Below are positions 44,744 to 53,214 of a DNA stretch of 64,000 bases, piece by piece (position 1 is the first letter of the stretch; every line of letters starts with the position of its first letter). The position numbers were made by a program, and so were the translations under genes. The notes under the pieces are model-generated. The model saw only the letters and a list, made by a program, of their open reading frames with translations, was not told the DNA's origin and did no database searches. The stretch covers positions 71,046 through 135,045 of the forward strand of contig MLAV02000019.1 of the NCBI GenBank assembly GCA_001870995.2, written 5' to 3'. This stretch comes from Chitinophaga sp. CB10 (GTDB taxonomy: Bacteria > Bacteroidota > Bacteroidia > Chitinophagales > Chitinophagaceae).

Positions 44744-45229
44744 TTACCCGAGCATTTCCCCGGAGAAAGCAAAAGGCAGCAGGTCATTGGCTTTTTCCAC
44801 CACGATCACGCGGCCGCTGAGGCCACCCATGATGAGGCGGATAGGCTCTTTCTGGCGCATTTCCACTTCTGCCAGCGATTGGCGGCAGATGCCGCAGGGG
44901 GAAATAGGCGTTGAGCTATCGCCGTTTAGGTTATGGTAGCTAATGGCGATGGTATCAATTGCCACATCAGGATATACGGAGGCGGCTGCCGCGAGTGCCA
45001 CTCTTTCGGCGCAGAGGCCAACGGGGAAGGAGGCATTTTCCTGGTTGGAGCCGGCGATGATCTCACCGTTTGCGAGGCGCGCTACGGCGCCAACCTGGAA
45101 ATGTGAATATGGTGCGTACGCGTGTTGCGTAACGTCGCGTGCTTCTGTCAGTAACCAGGCATCTGCATCGTTGAGTTCCGTAATATCATCATATGCAGTG
45201 TATTCGAATTGCTGCAGGTATTTTGCCAT
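44744..45229 (-). CDS. cdd: Cytidine deaminase
   Basis: 161 aa. Zinc site and catalytic Glu: Cys73-Ala-Glu75 in GLCAERVALAA and Cys112/Cys115 in SPCGICRQSL. PYSHFQVGAV is the conserved substrate loop. Deaminates cytidine and deoxycytidine to the uracil nucleosides in pyrimidine salvage. It lies 16 bp downstream of lepB and is probably co-transcribed with it. Confidence 0.95.
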   Translation of the reverse strand: MAKYLQQFEYTAYDDITELNDADAWLLTEARDVTQHAYAPYSHFQVGAVARLANGEIIAGSNQENASFPVGLCAERVALAAAASVYPDVAIDTIAISYHNLNGDSSTPISPCGICRQSLAEVEMRQKEPIRLIMGGLSGRVIVVEKANDLLPFAFSGEMLG

Positions 45230-45245
45230 GGTATTTGATTTAGGG

Positions 45246-46436
45246 TTATTTAATTGTTCTGAACAGCCTGCTCCAGCGGATACCGCCTTCGCCGTAGCTC
45301 ATCCAGATCATCCACGCTTTACCAACTACGTGATCTTCAGGAACGAAGCCCCAGTAGCGGGAATCGAGTGAATTATTGCGGTTGTCGCCCATCATCCAGT
45401 AATAGTTCATTTTGAACGTATAGCTGTCTGCAGGTTGACCATTGATGATGAATTTACCGTCTTTTCTTTCCAGGGTGTTGTTTTCAAACACGCGGATAAT
45501 GCGGTCGTATAGGGCGATGTTGCTATCGTCCAGCTTAACTGTCGCGCCTTTCTTAGGAATGTACAGGGGACCGAAGTTTTCTTCCGTCCAGTGGAAGTGC
45601 GCGGTATCGTGCGGGAAAATATCGTTATAGTCGTAGATAGCGCTGATGTTGGCTTCTTCGAAAACGGTGATACTTTTTACGATATCGAATTGTTTGAGGC
45701 TGGTCACCTGCGCCGGCGTGAGGTTGTACACGTAGGTGCTGGCATCCAGGGTAGCGTCAGGGCCGCTGATGCCCATCTCTTCGAGGCGGGAAGGATTCAG
45801 CTGTTCCCCGTTGGTTACCACGGTATAGCGGTGCTGGCTCGCCGGCGGTACGGGTGCGGCTTTACCGTTAACGTACACGGCGCCGTGGACGATGGTGATG
45901 GTATCACCAGCTTCGGCCATGCAACGTTTGATATAATTCTCCCGTTTGTCTACCGGGCGGTGGATTACTTTGTAACTATTGTTCACCTGGGCCCAGCCCA
46001 TCTGGCGCACCATGCGGTAATAACTTGGGTCTGCCGCATCGAGGGCTACGGTATCTCCTTCGGGAAAGTTAAACACTACCACGTCGTAACGTTTCACATC
46101 GCCCATACCCGGCAGGCGGCGGTATTTCCATTTAACCGCTTCAGAGTAAGCCGGCGTATTTTTGGTGAGCGGCATGGTGTGATGCACGAAAGGCACGGCC
46201 AGCGGCGTCATCGGGATACGGGGGCCATAACTGATCTTGCTTACGAAAAGAAAGTCATTTACCAGCAGCGTCTTCTCCATGGAAGGAGTAGGGATGGTAT
46301 AAGCTTCAAAGATAAAAGTGCGTATGAGGGTTGCCGCGATAATAGCGAAAATTGCTGCATCCAGCCATTCACGTACTGCAGACTTCTTCTTCTTAGGCTG
46401 CTTATCCTTATTTTTTTTCCAAAATGCCAGGTTCAT
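45246..46436 (-). CDS. lepB: Signal peptidase I
   Basis: 396 aa. One N-terminal membrane anchor (about residues 25-45), catalytic Ser52 in TIPTPSMEKTLL and Lys170 in ENYIKRCMAEAGD, then the conserved C-terminal YYWMMGDNRNNSLDSRYWGFV. It removes signal peptides at the periplasmic face. The protein is longer than the E. coli enzyme because of an insertion of ~100 residues between the two halves (VVTNGEQLNPSRLEEM to DTAHFHW), common in Bacteroidota. Confidence 0.96.
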   Translation of the reverse strand: MNLAFWKKNKDKQPKKKKSAVREWLDAAIFAIIAATLIRTFIFEAYTIPTPSMEKTLLVNDFLFVSKISYGPRIPMTPLAVPFVHHTMPLTKNTPAYSEAVKWKYRRLPGMGDVKRYDVVVFNFPEGDTVALDAADPSYYRMVRQMGWAQVNNSYKVIHRPVDKRENYIKRCMAEAGDTITIVHGAVYVNGKAAPVPPASQHRYTVVTNGEQLNPSRLEEMGISGPDATLDASTYVYNLTPAQVTSLKQFDIVKSITVFEEANISAIYDYNDIFPHDTAHFHWTEENFGPLYIPKKGATVKLDDSNIALYDRIIRVFENNTLERKDGKFIINGQPADSYTFKMNYYWMMGDNRNNSLDSRYWGFVPEDHVVGKAWMIWMSYGEGGIRWSRLFRTIK

Positions 46437-46468
46437 TCAGTTAGGCTTAAGTTAAATGCTTAAAAAGG

Positions 46469-46476
46469 CAAATATA
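46469..46476 (-). promoter_or_regulatory. -7 box of lepB-cdd
   Basis: TATATTTG on the minus strand, 32 bp before the lepB start. Confidence 0.5.
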
Positions 46477-46541
46477 ATATTCTGTCCTCTCCTTCCAGCT
46501 TTTATACAGGAAAAGTTTTCTTAAAAATAGCTTAATCTTTA

Positions 46542-46549
46542 TACATTTG
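46542..46549 (+). promoter_or_regulatory. -7 box of the MerR-family regulator
   Basis: TACATTTG, exact TAnnTTTG match, 17 bp before the ATG; TTTC, near the -33 consensus, lies 21 nt upstream. Confidence 0.55.
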
Positions 46550-46566
46550 CCCGGATACTATACCTG

Positions 46567-47445
46567 ATGCCATTAAACAGTTTTTCGATCAGGGACATTG
46601 AAAACTTCACCGGTATAAAGGCGCACACACTAAGGATCTGGGAACAACGATACCAGCTTTTTCAGCCGCGTAGAAAAGATACAAACCATCGGATTTATGA
46701 TGGGGAAGACCTGAAAGCCTTCCTGAAAATTGCCTACTTATACCATCATGGGGTTAAAATCTCCCATATTGCCGCCCTGTCAGACGAGGAACGGAATACA
46801 CTCAGCCAGCGGATATCGGACCAGTCGTCCGACTACAGCCTGCACATCAGCGACCTGCTGAGTGCTACCATGCTGTACGACACCCGCCGGTTCGATACTG
46901 TATTGTCTGCCGTGATCCGCGCTCATGGCATGGAAGCGGCTATTGTAAAGGTGATTTATCCTTACCTGGAAAAGGTAGGTATCCTTTGGATGACGGATAA
47001 GATGCCACCTGCCCAGGAGCATTTTGGCAGCGCCATTATCCGCACCAAACTCATGGCAGCCATTGACAGCACCCCTATGAACTATGACGCCGGGGAACAC
47101 TTCCTCCTGTTCCAGCCGGAGGGCGAATTGCATGAGATTCCGCTGTTGTATGCCTGTTATTTGCTGAAGAAATATGGGAAGATGGTAACGTATTTCGGCC
47201 CTAATGTGCCCCTCCGGGATTTGGAACCCTTCCTGCGGGAAAGCCGGGTGACAGCGTTGTACACGCATGTGGTAACGGCCGTTAGTCCGGGTGTATTGCA
47301 GCAGTATGTACGCGGGTTGAACCAGCAGTACCCGTTGGTGCAGGTGTATATCTCCGGCCCAAAGACTTTACTGGCAGAGGGCTTCAGCGATTTGAAGGTA
47401 AAGGTGCTGACGGATTTGGGGGCGTTGCCGGGATTGTTGGGATAA
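46567..47445 (+). CDS. MerR-family regulator with B12-binding domain (CarH/LitR-like)
   Basis: 292 aa. An N-terminal MerR winged helix (FSIRDIENFTGIKAHTLRIWEQRY), a helical cap with the W-x9-EH motif of cobalamin-binding regulators (Trp141, Glu151, His152 in WMTDKMPPAQEH), and a C-terminal Rossmann-like B12 domain with GELHEIPLL (His189 as candidate cobalt ligand). CarH-type proteins repress in the dark with adenosylcobalamin bound and release DNA in light. No carotenoid genes are adjacent, so its target is unknown. Confidence 0.85.
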   Translation: MPLNSFSIRDIENFTGIKAHTLRIWEQRYQLFQPRRKDTNHRIYDGEDLKAFLKIAYLYHHGVKISHIAALSDEERNTLSQRISDQSSDYSLHISDLLSATMLYDTRRFDTVLSAVIRAHGMEAAIVKVIYPYLEKVGILWMTDKMPPAQEHFGSAIIRTKLMAAIDSTPMNYDAGEHFLLFQPEGELHEIPLLYACYLLKKYGKMVTYFGPNVPLRDLEPFLRESRVTALYTHVVTAVSPGVLQQYVRGLNQQYPLVQVYISGPKTLLAEGFSDLKVKVLTDLGALPGLLG

Positions 47446-47456
47446 GCTTTTCCCTG

Positions 47457-48110
47457 TTAACTCAATACTTCCGAAAGAATTTGATTCACTTCCGCCGCCC
47501 GGTTGTACACCATAAAGTGGCCGGCACCGCGGATTACATGCGTGGGCTGGAGGTATTTGACCGGGAAGGGGTGATCTTTATCCCCGTGGATATGCACGAG
47601 GTTAGGCGGCCGGTATTCGTTTTCCCAGTTGAGGATCGCGTCGAAAGCCCAGCGGGAGTAGGCGTAGTCTGTACGGGACAGGTAATCCCGCAGCAATTGT
47701 TTTTCTTCCCAGGTATGCACATCCATGTAATATTCTACAATGCGGGTGCGGTTTTGAAAGATGATAAAGTCCGGCAGTTTGGTGAGCTGCAAGCGTTTGA
47801 TCCAGTTGAAATAGGCCGGCTTTTCGCTGGTATGCTTGATACTGGAAAACAGAATAGTTTGATGGATGGGGCGGAGCTTCGCGATTTCGATACTCATAAT
47901 ACCGCCAAACGAAAGTCCGGCAAGGGTTACCGGGCCATCAGCAGTGATGCCGGCGGCCATACGTGCGGCATAACTGCTGATAGGTTCCTGTGGCTGCGGG
48001 GCTATCCAGGGCAAGAAATGCACCTCGTAACCGCCGGGGAAGCGCAGGTGTTGGAACACCCGGTGATCAGCTCCCAGTCCGCTTATGAGGTACAAATGCT
48101 TGCTGGACAT
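47457..48110 (-). CDS. Alpha/beta hydrolase
   Basis: 217 aa. Compact alpha/beta-hydrolase with nucleophile Ser67 in LAGLSFGGIM, an acid in HIHGDKDHPFP and His in GAGHFMV. No signal peptide. Substrate unknown; the short lid and the LISGLGADHRVF oxyanion region resemble small esterases. It lies 14 bp downstream of the NtrC-type regulator gene, so it is likely in the same transcript. Confidence 0.85.
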   Translation of the reverse strand: MSSKHLYLISGLGADHRVFQHLRFPGGYEVHFLPWIAPQPQEPISSYAARMAAGITADGPVTLAGLSFGGIMSIEIAKLRPIHQTILFSSIKHTSEKPAYFNWIKRLQLTKLPDFIIFQNRTRIVEYYMDVHTWEEKQLLRDYLSRTDYAYSRWAFDAILNWENEYRPPNLVHIHGDKDHPFPVKYLQPTHVIRGAGHFMVYNRAAEVNQILSEVLS

Positions 48111-48124
48111 CGTTGCTTATTTGA

Positions 48125-49309
48125 TTAGGAATTCACTTTTTTCTTTTCCCTGTTAGGCACTACAAAATCGTCCACATCTTCGGCGGTGATGGTTTTGCCG
48201 GAGAGGATTACGAGCCTTTCCACCACGTTGCGGAGTTCGCGGATATTACCGGACCAGTTGTGGTTTTGGAGGGCTTTCATGGCGTCCTTATCGATGCCTT
48301 TGCGGGCGATGCCGTACTCGTTGCAAACTGAGTCGAGGAAGCTGTCTACCAGCAGCGGCACATCATCGCGGCGATCGTTGAGGGAAGGCACGTGAATGAG
48401 GATAACGCTGAGGCGATGGTATAAGTCGAGGCGGAAGTTTTTATCCTCCACTTCCTTCAGCAGGTCCTTATTGGTAGCAGCTACCACGCGTACGTCTACA
48501 CTGATTTCCTTATCGCCGCCAACGCGGGTGATTTTACCTTCCTGCAGGGCGCGCAGCACTTTGGCCTGGGCGCTGAGGCTCATATCCCCGATTTCGTCGA
48601 GGAAGAGGGTACCGCCGGAAGCTTGTTCGAATTTACCAATGCGTTGTTTTACGGCGGAAGTAAAGGAGCCTTTTTCATGGCCGAAGAGTTCACTTTCAAT
48701 CAGTTCGCTGGGGATAGCGGCACAGTTTACCTCCACCATTGGGCCGGAGGCGCGGCTACTCAGTTCATGCAACCAGCGGGCTACGAGTTCCTTACCCACC
48801 CCGTTTTCGCCGGTGATGAGTACGCGGGCGTCCGTAGGCGCTACTTTTTCCAGCGTTTCCTTTATTTTGAGGATTGGTGCGGATGCGCCAATCATTTCAG
48901 GCACTTTATTGACTTTACGGCGCAGTGTTTTTGTTTCTGTTACCAGCGTGGTTTTATCCATGGCGTTGCGCAGGGTAATCAGCAACCTGTTGAGGTCCGG
49001 TGGTTTGGAGATGTAATCGTACGCGCCTTTTTTCACTGCATCTACTGCTGTATCAATGTTCCCGTGGCCGGAAACCATGATAATAGGGATGTCCGGGTTT
49101 ACTTCCCTGGCTTTTTCCAGGAATTCCAGTCCATCCATTTTTGGCATTTTTATATCACATAATACCGCGTCGTATTGCTTTCCCTGAAACATTTTAAAAC
49201 CTTCCTGTCCATCTGCGGCCTCATCTACCTTATACCCTTCGTAACTTAAGATTTCCGTCAGGGTTTTACGGATGCTCTTTTCATCGTCAATAATTAAAAT
49301 GTTAGCCAT
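48125..49309 (-). CDS. NtrC-family sigma-54 response regulator lacking a DNA-binding domain
   Basis: 394 aa. Receiver domain with phospho-acceptor Asp52 (AVLCDIKMPKMDG), then an AAA+ domain with Walker A GENGVGKE (167-174), Walker B GGTLFLDEIGDMS, the sigma-54 contact loop as GSFTSA (214-219) instead of GAFTGA, and the R-finger region. The chain ends at VVPNREKKKVNS shortly after the AAA+ lid; the usual Fis-type helix-turn-helix is missing. It may act from solution or through a partner. The cognate kinase is not adjacent. Confidence 0.92.
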   Translation of the reverse strand: MANILIIDDEKSIRKTLTEILSYEGYKVDEAADGQEGFKMFQGKQYDAVLCDIKMPKMDGLEFLEKAREVNPDIPIIMVSGHGNIDTAVDAVKKGAYDYISKPPDLNRLLITLRNAMDKTTLVTETKTLRRKVNKVPEMIGASAPILKIKETLEKVAPTDARVLITGENGVGKELVARWLHELSSRASGPMVEVNCAAIPSELIESELFGHEKGSFTSAVKQRIGKFEQASGGTLFLDEIGDMSLSAQAKVLRALQEGKITRVGGDKEISVDVRVVAATNKDLLKEVEDKNFRLDLYHRLSVILIHVPSLNDRRDDVPLLVDSFLDSVCNEYGIARKGIDKDAMKALQNHNWSGNIRELRNVVERLVILSGKTITAEDVDDFVVPNREKKKVNS

Positions 49310-49338
49310 AGTAAAGTTTAGTGTTAATCAACAGACGC

Positions 49339-49346
49339 CAAAAATA
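49339..49346 (-). promoter_or_regulatory. -7 box of the NtrC-type regulator
   Basis: TATTTTTG on the minus strand, 29 bp before the start codon, directly next to a perfect palindrome at 49348-49365. Confidence 0.5.
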
Positions 49347-49347
49347 A

Positions 49348-49365
49348 GATTCTTACCTAAGAATC
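49348..49365. promoter_or_regulatory. Palindromic operator candidate
   Basis: GATTCTTA-CC-TAAGAATC, perfect 8-bp arms, lying in the -7/-33 spacer of the regulator's promoter. The position is right for a repressor or autoregulatory site. Confidence 0.5.
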
Positions 49366-49442
49366 CGGTATAAGAAGATGCTAAAATTCTGGCTAAACTG
49401 CCTGTCGTGGTAAAACGCAGCCGAATATCATAAATAGTCTAC

Positions 49443-49450
49443 TACCTTTG
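49443..49450 (+). promoter_or_regulatory. -7 box of cysE-cysM
   Basis: TACCTTTG, exact TAnnTTTG match, 65 bp before the cysE ATG. Confidence 0.5.
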
Positions 49451-49515
49451 TAGATTTATATGTAATTTTATCCGTAAATAACAGGCCATTCCTGTAATTC
49501 CGAACCTCATAGTAT

Positions 49516-50319
49516 ATGAACGACTTTCTGGAAGAACTAAAGCGACGGCACGAGATGGCGGCGGCTAATGCCTTTCCGTCGACCGGGGCCGTCAACGACC
49601 TAGCCAATAACTTACTGAACTGGTTATTTCCCGAACATACCGGCCATGTGATGGCCGATCCTGTATTGCTGGAGCAGTATGGGCAGCGCCTGGAACAGCA
49701 GCTGGAAGCCCTGTTACAGTCCATGGCGCACCAGTTGCCAGCGCCTGCAAAGCAGTTGAGCGCGCAGTTTATGAAACAGGTACCGGGGATGTATGAGGAT
49801 TTAAGAAAAGATGCGGACGCCATTTTGCACGGGGATCCTGCGGCCACCTGCCTGTATGAGGTGATCCGGGCGTATCCCGGGTTTTACGCCGTAGCTTTTT
49901 ACCGGATTGCGCATATCCTGCATAAGCTGAAGGTACCTTTATTGCCGAGGATGATCACGGAGCAGGCCCATAGCAGGACGGGTATCGATATTCACCCCGG
50001 GGCGGTGATAGCGCCCTGGTTTTGTATAGACCATGGTACCGGCGTAGTGATTGGGGAAACGACCGTCATAGGGCCGCATGTGAAGATTTACCAGGGGGTA
50101 ACGCTGGGGGCGCTGAGTGTGGACAAGGAGATGGCGCATAACAAGCGGCATCCTACCATTGAGGAGCACACGATCATTTACGCGGGGGCAACCATACTGG
50201 GTGGCGATACGATTGTGGGCCATCACAGCATTATTGGCGGGAATGTGTGGCTGATCAAGAGTGTGGAGCCGTTTTCCAGGATTTATTATAAGGCGGAACA
50301 TCGATTAACTGAATTGTAA
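49516..50319 (+). CDS. cysE: Serine O-acetyltransferase
   Basis: 267 aa. A helical N-terminal half is followed by a left-handed beta-helix of hexapeptide repeats (GIDIHPGAVIAPWFCIDHG, GVVIGETTVIGPHVKIYQGVT, TIIYAGATILGGDTIVG). Acetylates L-serine with acetyl-CoA to O-acetylserine, the precursor of cysteine. cysM, which uses that product, follows after 9 bp. Confidence 0.93.
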   Translation: MNDFLEELKRRHEMAAANAFPSTGAVNDLANNLLNWLFPEHTGHVMADPVLLEQYGQRLEQQLEALLQSMAHQLPAPAKQLSAQFMKQVPGMYEDLRKDADAILHGDPAATCLYEVIRAYPGFYAVAFYRIAHILHKLKVPLLPRMITEQAHSRTGIDIHPGAVIAPWFCIDHGTGVVIGETTVIGPHVKIYQGVTLGALSVDKEMAHNKRHPTIEEHTIIYAGATILGGDTIVGHHSIIGGNVWLIKSVEPFSRIYYKAEHRLTEL

Positions 50320-50328
50320 TTCATAACC

Positions 50329-51210
50329 ATGGCAACAATACTGGACCTGGTGGGCAATACCCCACTGGTAGAACTAAAGAAGATTTCGGCCAATCCGGCT
50401 GTAACGATTTACGGGAAGCTGGAAGGCAATAATCCGGGTGGCAGCGTAAAGGACAGGGCTGCCTACGGGATGATTAAAGGCGCGCTGGACAGGGGGGAAC
50501 TGAAGCCGGGGATGAAGCTGATAGAGGCCACCAGTGGCAATACCGGTATCGCGTTGGCCATGATTGCCAATTTATTTGGTATAGAGATAGAGATCGTCAT
50601 GCCGGCAGATGCTACGGCCGAGCGCGTGCAAACCATGCAGGCTTACGGCGCTAAAGTTATCCTGACGCCGAAGGAATTGTCGATGGAGGGTTCTATTGAT
50701 TATGCCAATGCGCAGCTGGAGAAAGGCGGGTATTTTAACCTGAACCAGTTTGGCAACCCGGATAACTATATGATGCACTATAAGACTACCGGCCCTGAGA
50801 TATGGCGGGATACCCAAAGTCGGGTTACGCATTTTGTGAGTGCGATGGGCACGACCGGTACGGTGATGGGTGTTTCCAAGTACCTGAAGGAGCAGAACCC
50901 GGATATCCAGATAGTGGGTTGTCAGCCTACGGAGGGGTCTAAGATACCTGGTATTCGCAAATGGCCGGAGGCGTATTTGCCGAAGATATTTGACCGTTCG
51001 AGGATTGACCGGATCATGGATATTTCGGAGGCGGAGGCCCGGGCGATGACGAAGCGGCTGGCGCGGGAGGAAGCGGTATTTTGCGGGATGAGCAGTGGCG
51101 GCGCGGTGGCTGCGGCGGCGCGGTTGTCTGCCGAGTTGAAGGCGGGGGTGATTGTGTGTATTATTTGCGATCGTGGGGACAGGTATTTGAGTAGTGATTT
51201 GTTTGCGTGA
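50329..51210 (+). CDS. cysM: Cysteine synthase, CysM type
   Basis: 293 aa. PLP-binding Lys41 in NNPGGSVKDRAAY, substrate loop EATSGNTGIALA and phosphate-binding MGTTGTVMGVSKYL. It condenses O-acetylserine with sulfide (or thiosulfate) to cysteine. FCGMSSGGAVAAAARL near the C terminus is conserved. Whether it is CysM or CysK in substrate choice is inferred from overall resemblance. Operon with cysE. Confidence 0.92.
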   Translation: MATILDLVGNTPLVELKKISANPAVTIYGKLEGNNPGGSVKDRAAYGMIKGALDRGELKPGMKLIEATSGNTGIALAMIANLFGIEIEIVMPADATAERVQTMQAYGAKVILTPKELSMEGSIDYANAQLEKGGYFNLNQFGNPDNYMMHYKTTGPEIWRDTQSRVTHFVSAMGTTGTVMGVSKYLKEQNPDIQIVGCQPTEGSKIPGIRKWPEAYLPKIFDRSRIDRIMDISEAEARAMTKRLAREEAVFCGMSSGGAVAAAARLSAELKAGVIVCIICDRGDRYLSSDLFA

Positions 51211-51349
51211 GGGGGGGATAGGGAGCGAGGTTAGTGTGTTACATGAGTAGTGATTCTTTGCCTGAAGGGATTTGATTTATAGCCAGTCCGCGCTCATGGC
51301 CAAGCGTTACCTGAACCGGGATTTTCCTAAACAAGCTAGCCATAAAAAG

Positions 51350-51379
51350 AAAGGTCCGATGCAAAAGCACCGGACCTTT
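51350..51379 (-). terminator. Terminator of pdhB
   Basis: Stem AAAGGTCCG with CGGACCTTT plus three inner pairs and an AAAA loop, followed by T on the minus strand, 23 bp past the stop. Confidence 0.85.
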
Positions 51380-51402
51380 TAGTATAATAAGCAGTTGTAA
51401 AC

Positions 51403-52386
51403 TTATTTTTTCATGTACATTACTTCCTTCACCAGTTTAACGGTACGCTCGATATCGGGCAGGTAGAGTTTCACGAGGTTAGGCGCGTAGTGCATAGGCG
51501 CATCCGCAGCGGTGATACGGCGGATAGGTGCATCCAGGTAGTCGAAACCTTCTTTCTGGATACGGTAGGTAATTTCGGAAGAAACGGAGGCGAAAGGCCA
51601 TTGTTCTTCTACGATTACCAGGCGGTTGGTTTTCTTCACTGATTCCAGGATGGTGAACCAATCCAGCGGACGGATGGTGCGCAGGTCGATTACTTCAGCT
51701 TCGATACCTTCTTTAGCCAGTTCTTCGGCGGCGCCCAGCGCTACTTTCATCATTTTGTTGAAAGATACGATGGTAACGTCTTTACCGGCGCGTTTGATGT
51801 CAGCTTTACCGATTGGGATGATGTATTCTTCTTCAGGTACTTCCCCAACGTCGCCGTACATCTGCTCAGACTCCATGAAAACAACCGGATCATCGTCGCG
51901 GATAGCTGCTTTCAGTAAGCCTTTTGCATCGTATGGGTTAGATACGGAGATTACTTTCAGGCCAGGGATGTTGGCATAATAGCTTTCGAAAGCGGTAGAG
52001 TGTTGTGCACCCAGCTGACCTGCGGAACCGTTAGGGCCGCGGAAAACGATCGGGCAACCTACCTGGCCACCGCTCATTGCCAGCATTTTGGAGGCGGTAT
52101 TAAGGATTTGGTCCAGTGCCAGAACGGCGAAGTTCCAGGTCATAAATTCCACTACCGGACGCAGACCATTTTGTGCAGCACCCACACCGATAGCAGCAAA
52201 GCCAAGCTCAGCGATAGGTGTATCGATAACGCGTTTTGGTCCAAACTCATCCAGCATTCCCTGGGTCACTTTATAAGCACCATTATATTCGGCTACTTCC
52301 TCCCCCATTATGAAAACCCGTTCATCACGGCGAAATTCCTCCTGCAGGGCTTCTCTTAAGGCTTGTCTGAAAGCTATCTGACGCAT
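51403..52386 (-). CDS. pdhB: Pyruvate dehydrogenase E1 component, beta subunit
   Basis: 327 aa. Transketolase-like pyrimidine-binding fold: RVFIMGEEVAEYNGAYKVTQGM, DTPIAELGFAAIGVGAA, and FRGPNGSAGQLGAQHS; the C-terminal domain carries EVIDLRTIRPLDWFTI and the LVIVEEQWPFASVSSEI stretch. With the alpha subunit and thiamine diphosphate it decarboxylates pyruvate for acetyl-CoA formation. The alpha subunit, E2 and E3 are not in the window. Other branched-chain keto-acid E1 beta proteins look similar, but the match is closest to PdhB. Confidence 0.93.
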   Translation of the reverse strand: MRQIAFRQALREALQEEFRRDERVFIMGEEVAEYNGAYKVTQGMLDEFGPKRVIDTPIAELGFAAIGVGAAQNGLRPVVEFMTWNFAVLALDQILNTASKMLAMSGGQVGCPIVFRGPNGSAGQLGAQHSTAFESYYANIPGLKVISVSNPYDAKGLLKAAIRDDDPVVFMESEQMYGDVGEVPEEEYIIPIGKADIKRAGKDVTIVSFNKMMKVALGAAEELAKEGIEAEVIDLRTIRPLDWFTILESVKKTNRLVIVEEQWPFASVSSEITYRIQKEGFDYLDAPIRRITAADAPMHYAPNLVKLYLPDIERTVKLVKEVMYMKK

Positions 52387-52439
52387 GCTAATCTTAATAA
52401 AGTTTGAAAGTTAATTACCTAGTCTTCATTTAGGCAGGG

Positions 52440-52470
52440 CAAATTTATCGTTTGTTGTCGAAAAAGCAAA
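52440..52470 (-). promoter_or_regulatory. Promoter of pdhB
   Basis: TTTG (52467-52470), 19-nt spacer, TAAATTTG (52440-52447) on the minus strand: a full Bacteroidota -33/-7 match, 53 bp before the start codon. Confidence 0.75.
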
Positions 52471-52552
52471 GGAAAAAAAAAGCCGGCATCACAAAGTAAA
52501 TATTTTATATATTTATAAATTCATATTCAAATCCATTTCAGATACTGATGAG

Positions 52553-53203
52553 ATGATTACCATTACTTTGCTTAGTCTATCCTATATCGCTGCCATATCT
52601 TTCCGGATTAAGGACGTGAAAGCGCCTGTAGCGCGCCTGTTGACCTGGAACTTGCATATTATTTTCCTGGTTTTATCGCTGATCAGCATACTACTGGCGC
52701 TGAACGGCTATGGCTTTAAGGGGACCCAAACGGAGCGGATTTTCCTGACTTTGTATGCCGGCAGCGGGTTTATCCTGTATGGGTTGTCGAAGCCGGAGAT
52801 CGATGCGCGGTATTATTACCTGGCCTCGTTGTTTGCCTTTCCGTTGGTACTGGTGGTGGGGCTGTTGCTGCCGTTTTTGCGGACATTTACCATTCTGGCG
52901 GCGCTGACATTGTTTGCGGACAGTGAATTTGAGCGGTACCGGATAGATGATGACTTTGCCATGCAGACGAAAAGTACGGGTATCCTTACCCGTTATCCTA
53001 CTTATAGTATGGTGGAGGATAAGTATTGGTTATTTGAGAAGGTAACGCCGGATGTGATCAATCCCGGGGCGGCTCCCGGGACTGTTAAACTTAGTAAACG
53101 TGGGAATGACAGTGTACATATACAGTTAACAGCGGGTGGGGCAAAGGGTGGTACAATCAGGGTGGATACAATTGTGGCGTTGAAGCAGGGGTATGGGGAT
53201 TAA
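52553..53203 (+). CDS. Unknown membrane protein
   Basis: 216 aa. About four hydrophobic helices in the first 120 residues (ITLLSLSYIAAISF, IIFLVLSLISILLAL, FLTLYAGSGFILYGL, FPLVLVVGLLLPFLRTFTILAAL), then a soluble tail with LTRYPTYSMVEDKYWLFEKV and a beta-rich end. I do not recognise the family. It converges with the ADP-ribosyltransferase-like gene (11-bp gap). Confidence 0.7.
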   Translation: MITITLLSLSYIAAISFRIKDVKAPVARLLTWNLHIIFLVLSLISILLALNGYGFKGTQTERIFLTLYAGSGFILYGLSKPEIDARYYYLASLFAFPLVLVVGLLLPFLRTFTILAALTLFADSEFERYRIDDDFAMQTKSTGILTRYPTYSMVEDKYWLFEKVTPDVINPGAAPGTVKLSKRGNDSVHIQLTAGGAKGGTIRVDTIVALKQGYGD

Positions 53204-53214
53204 TAAAATATAAG

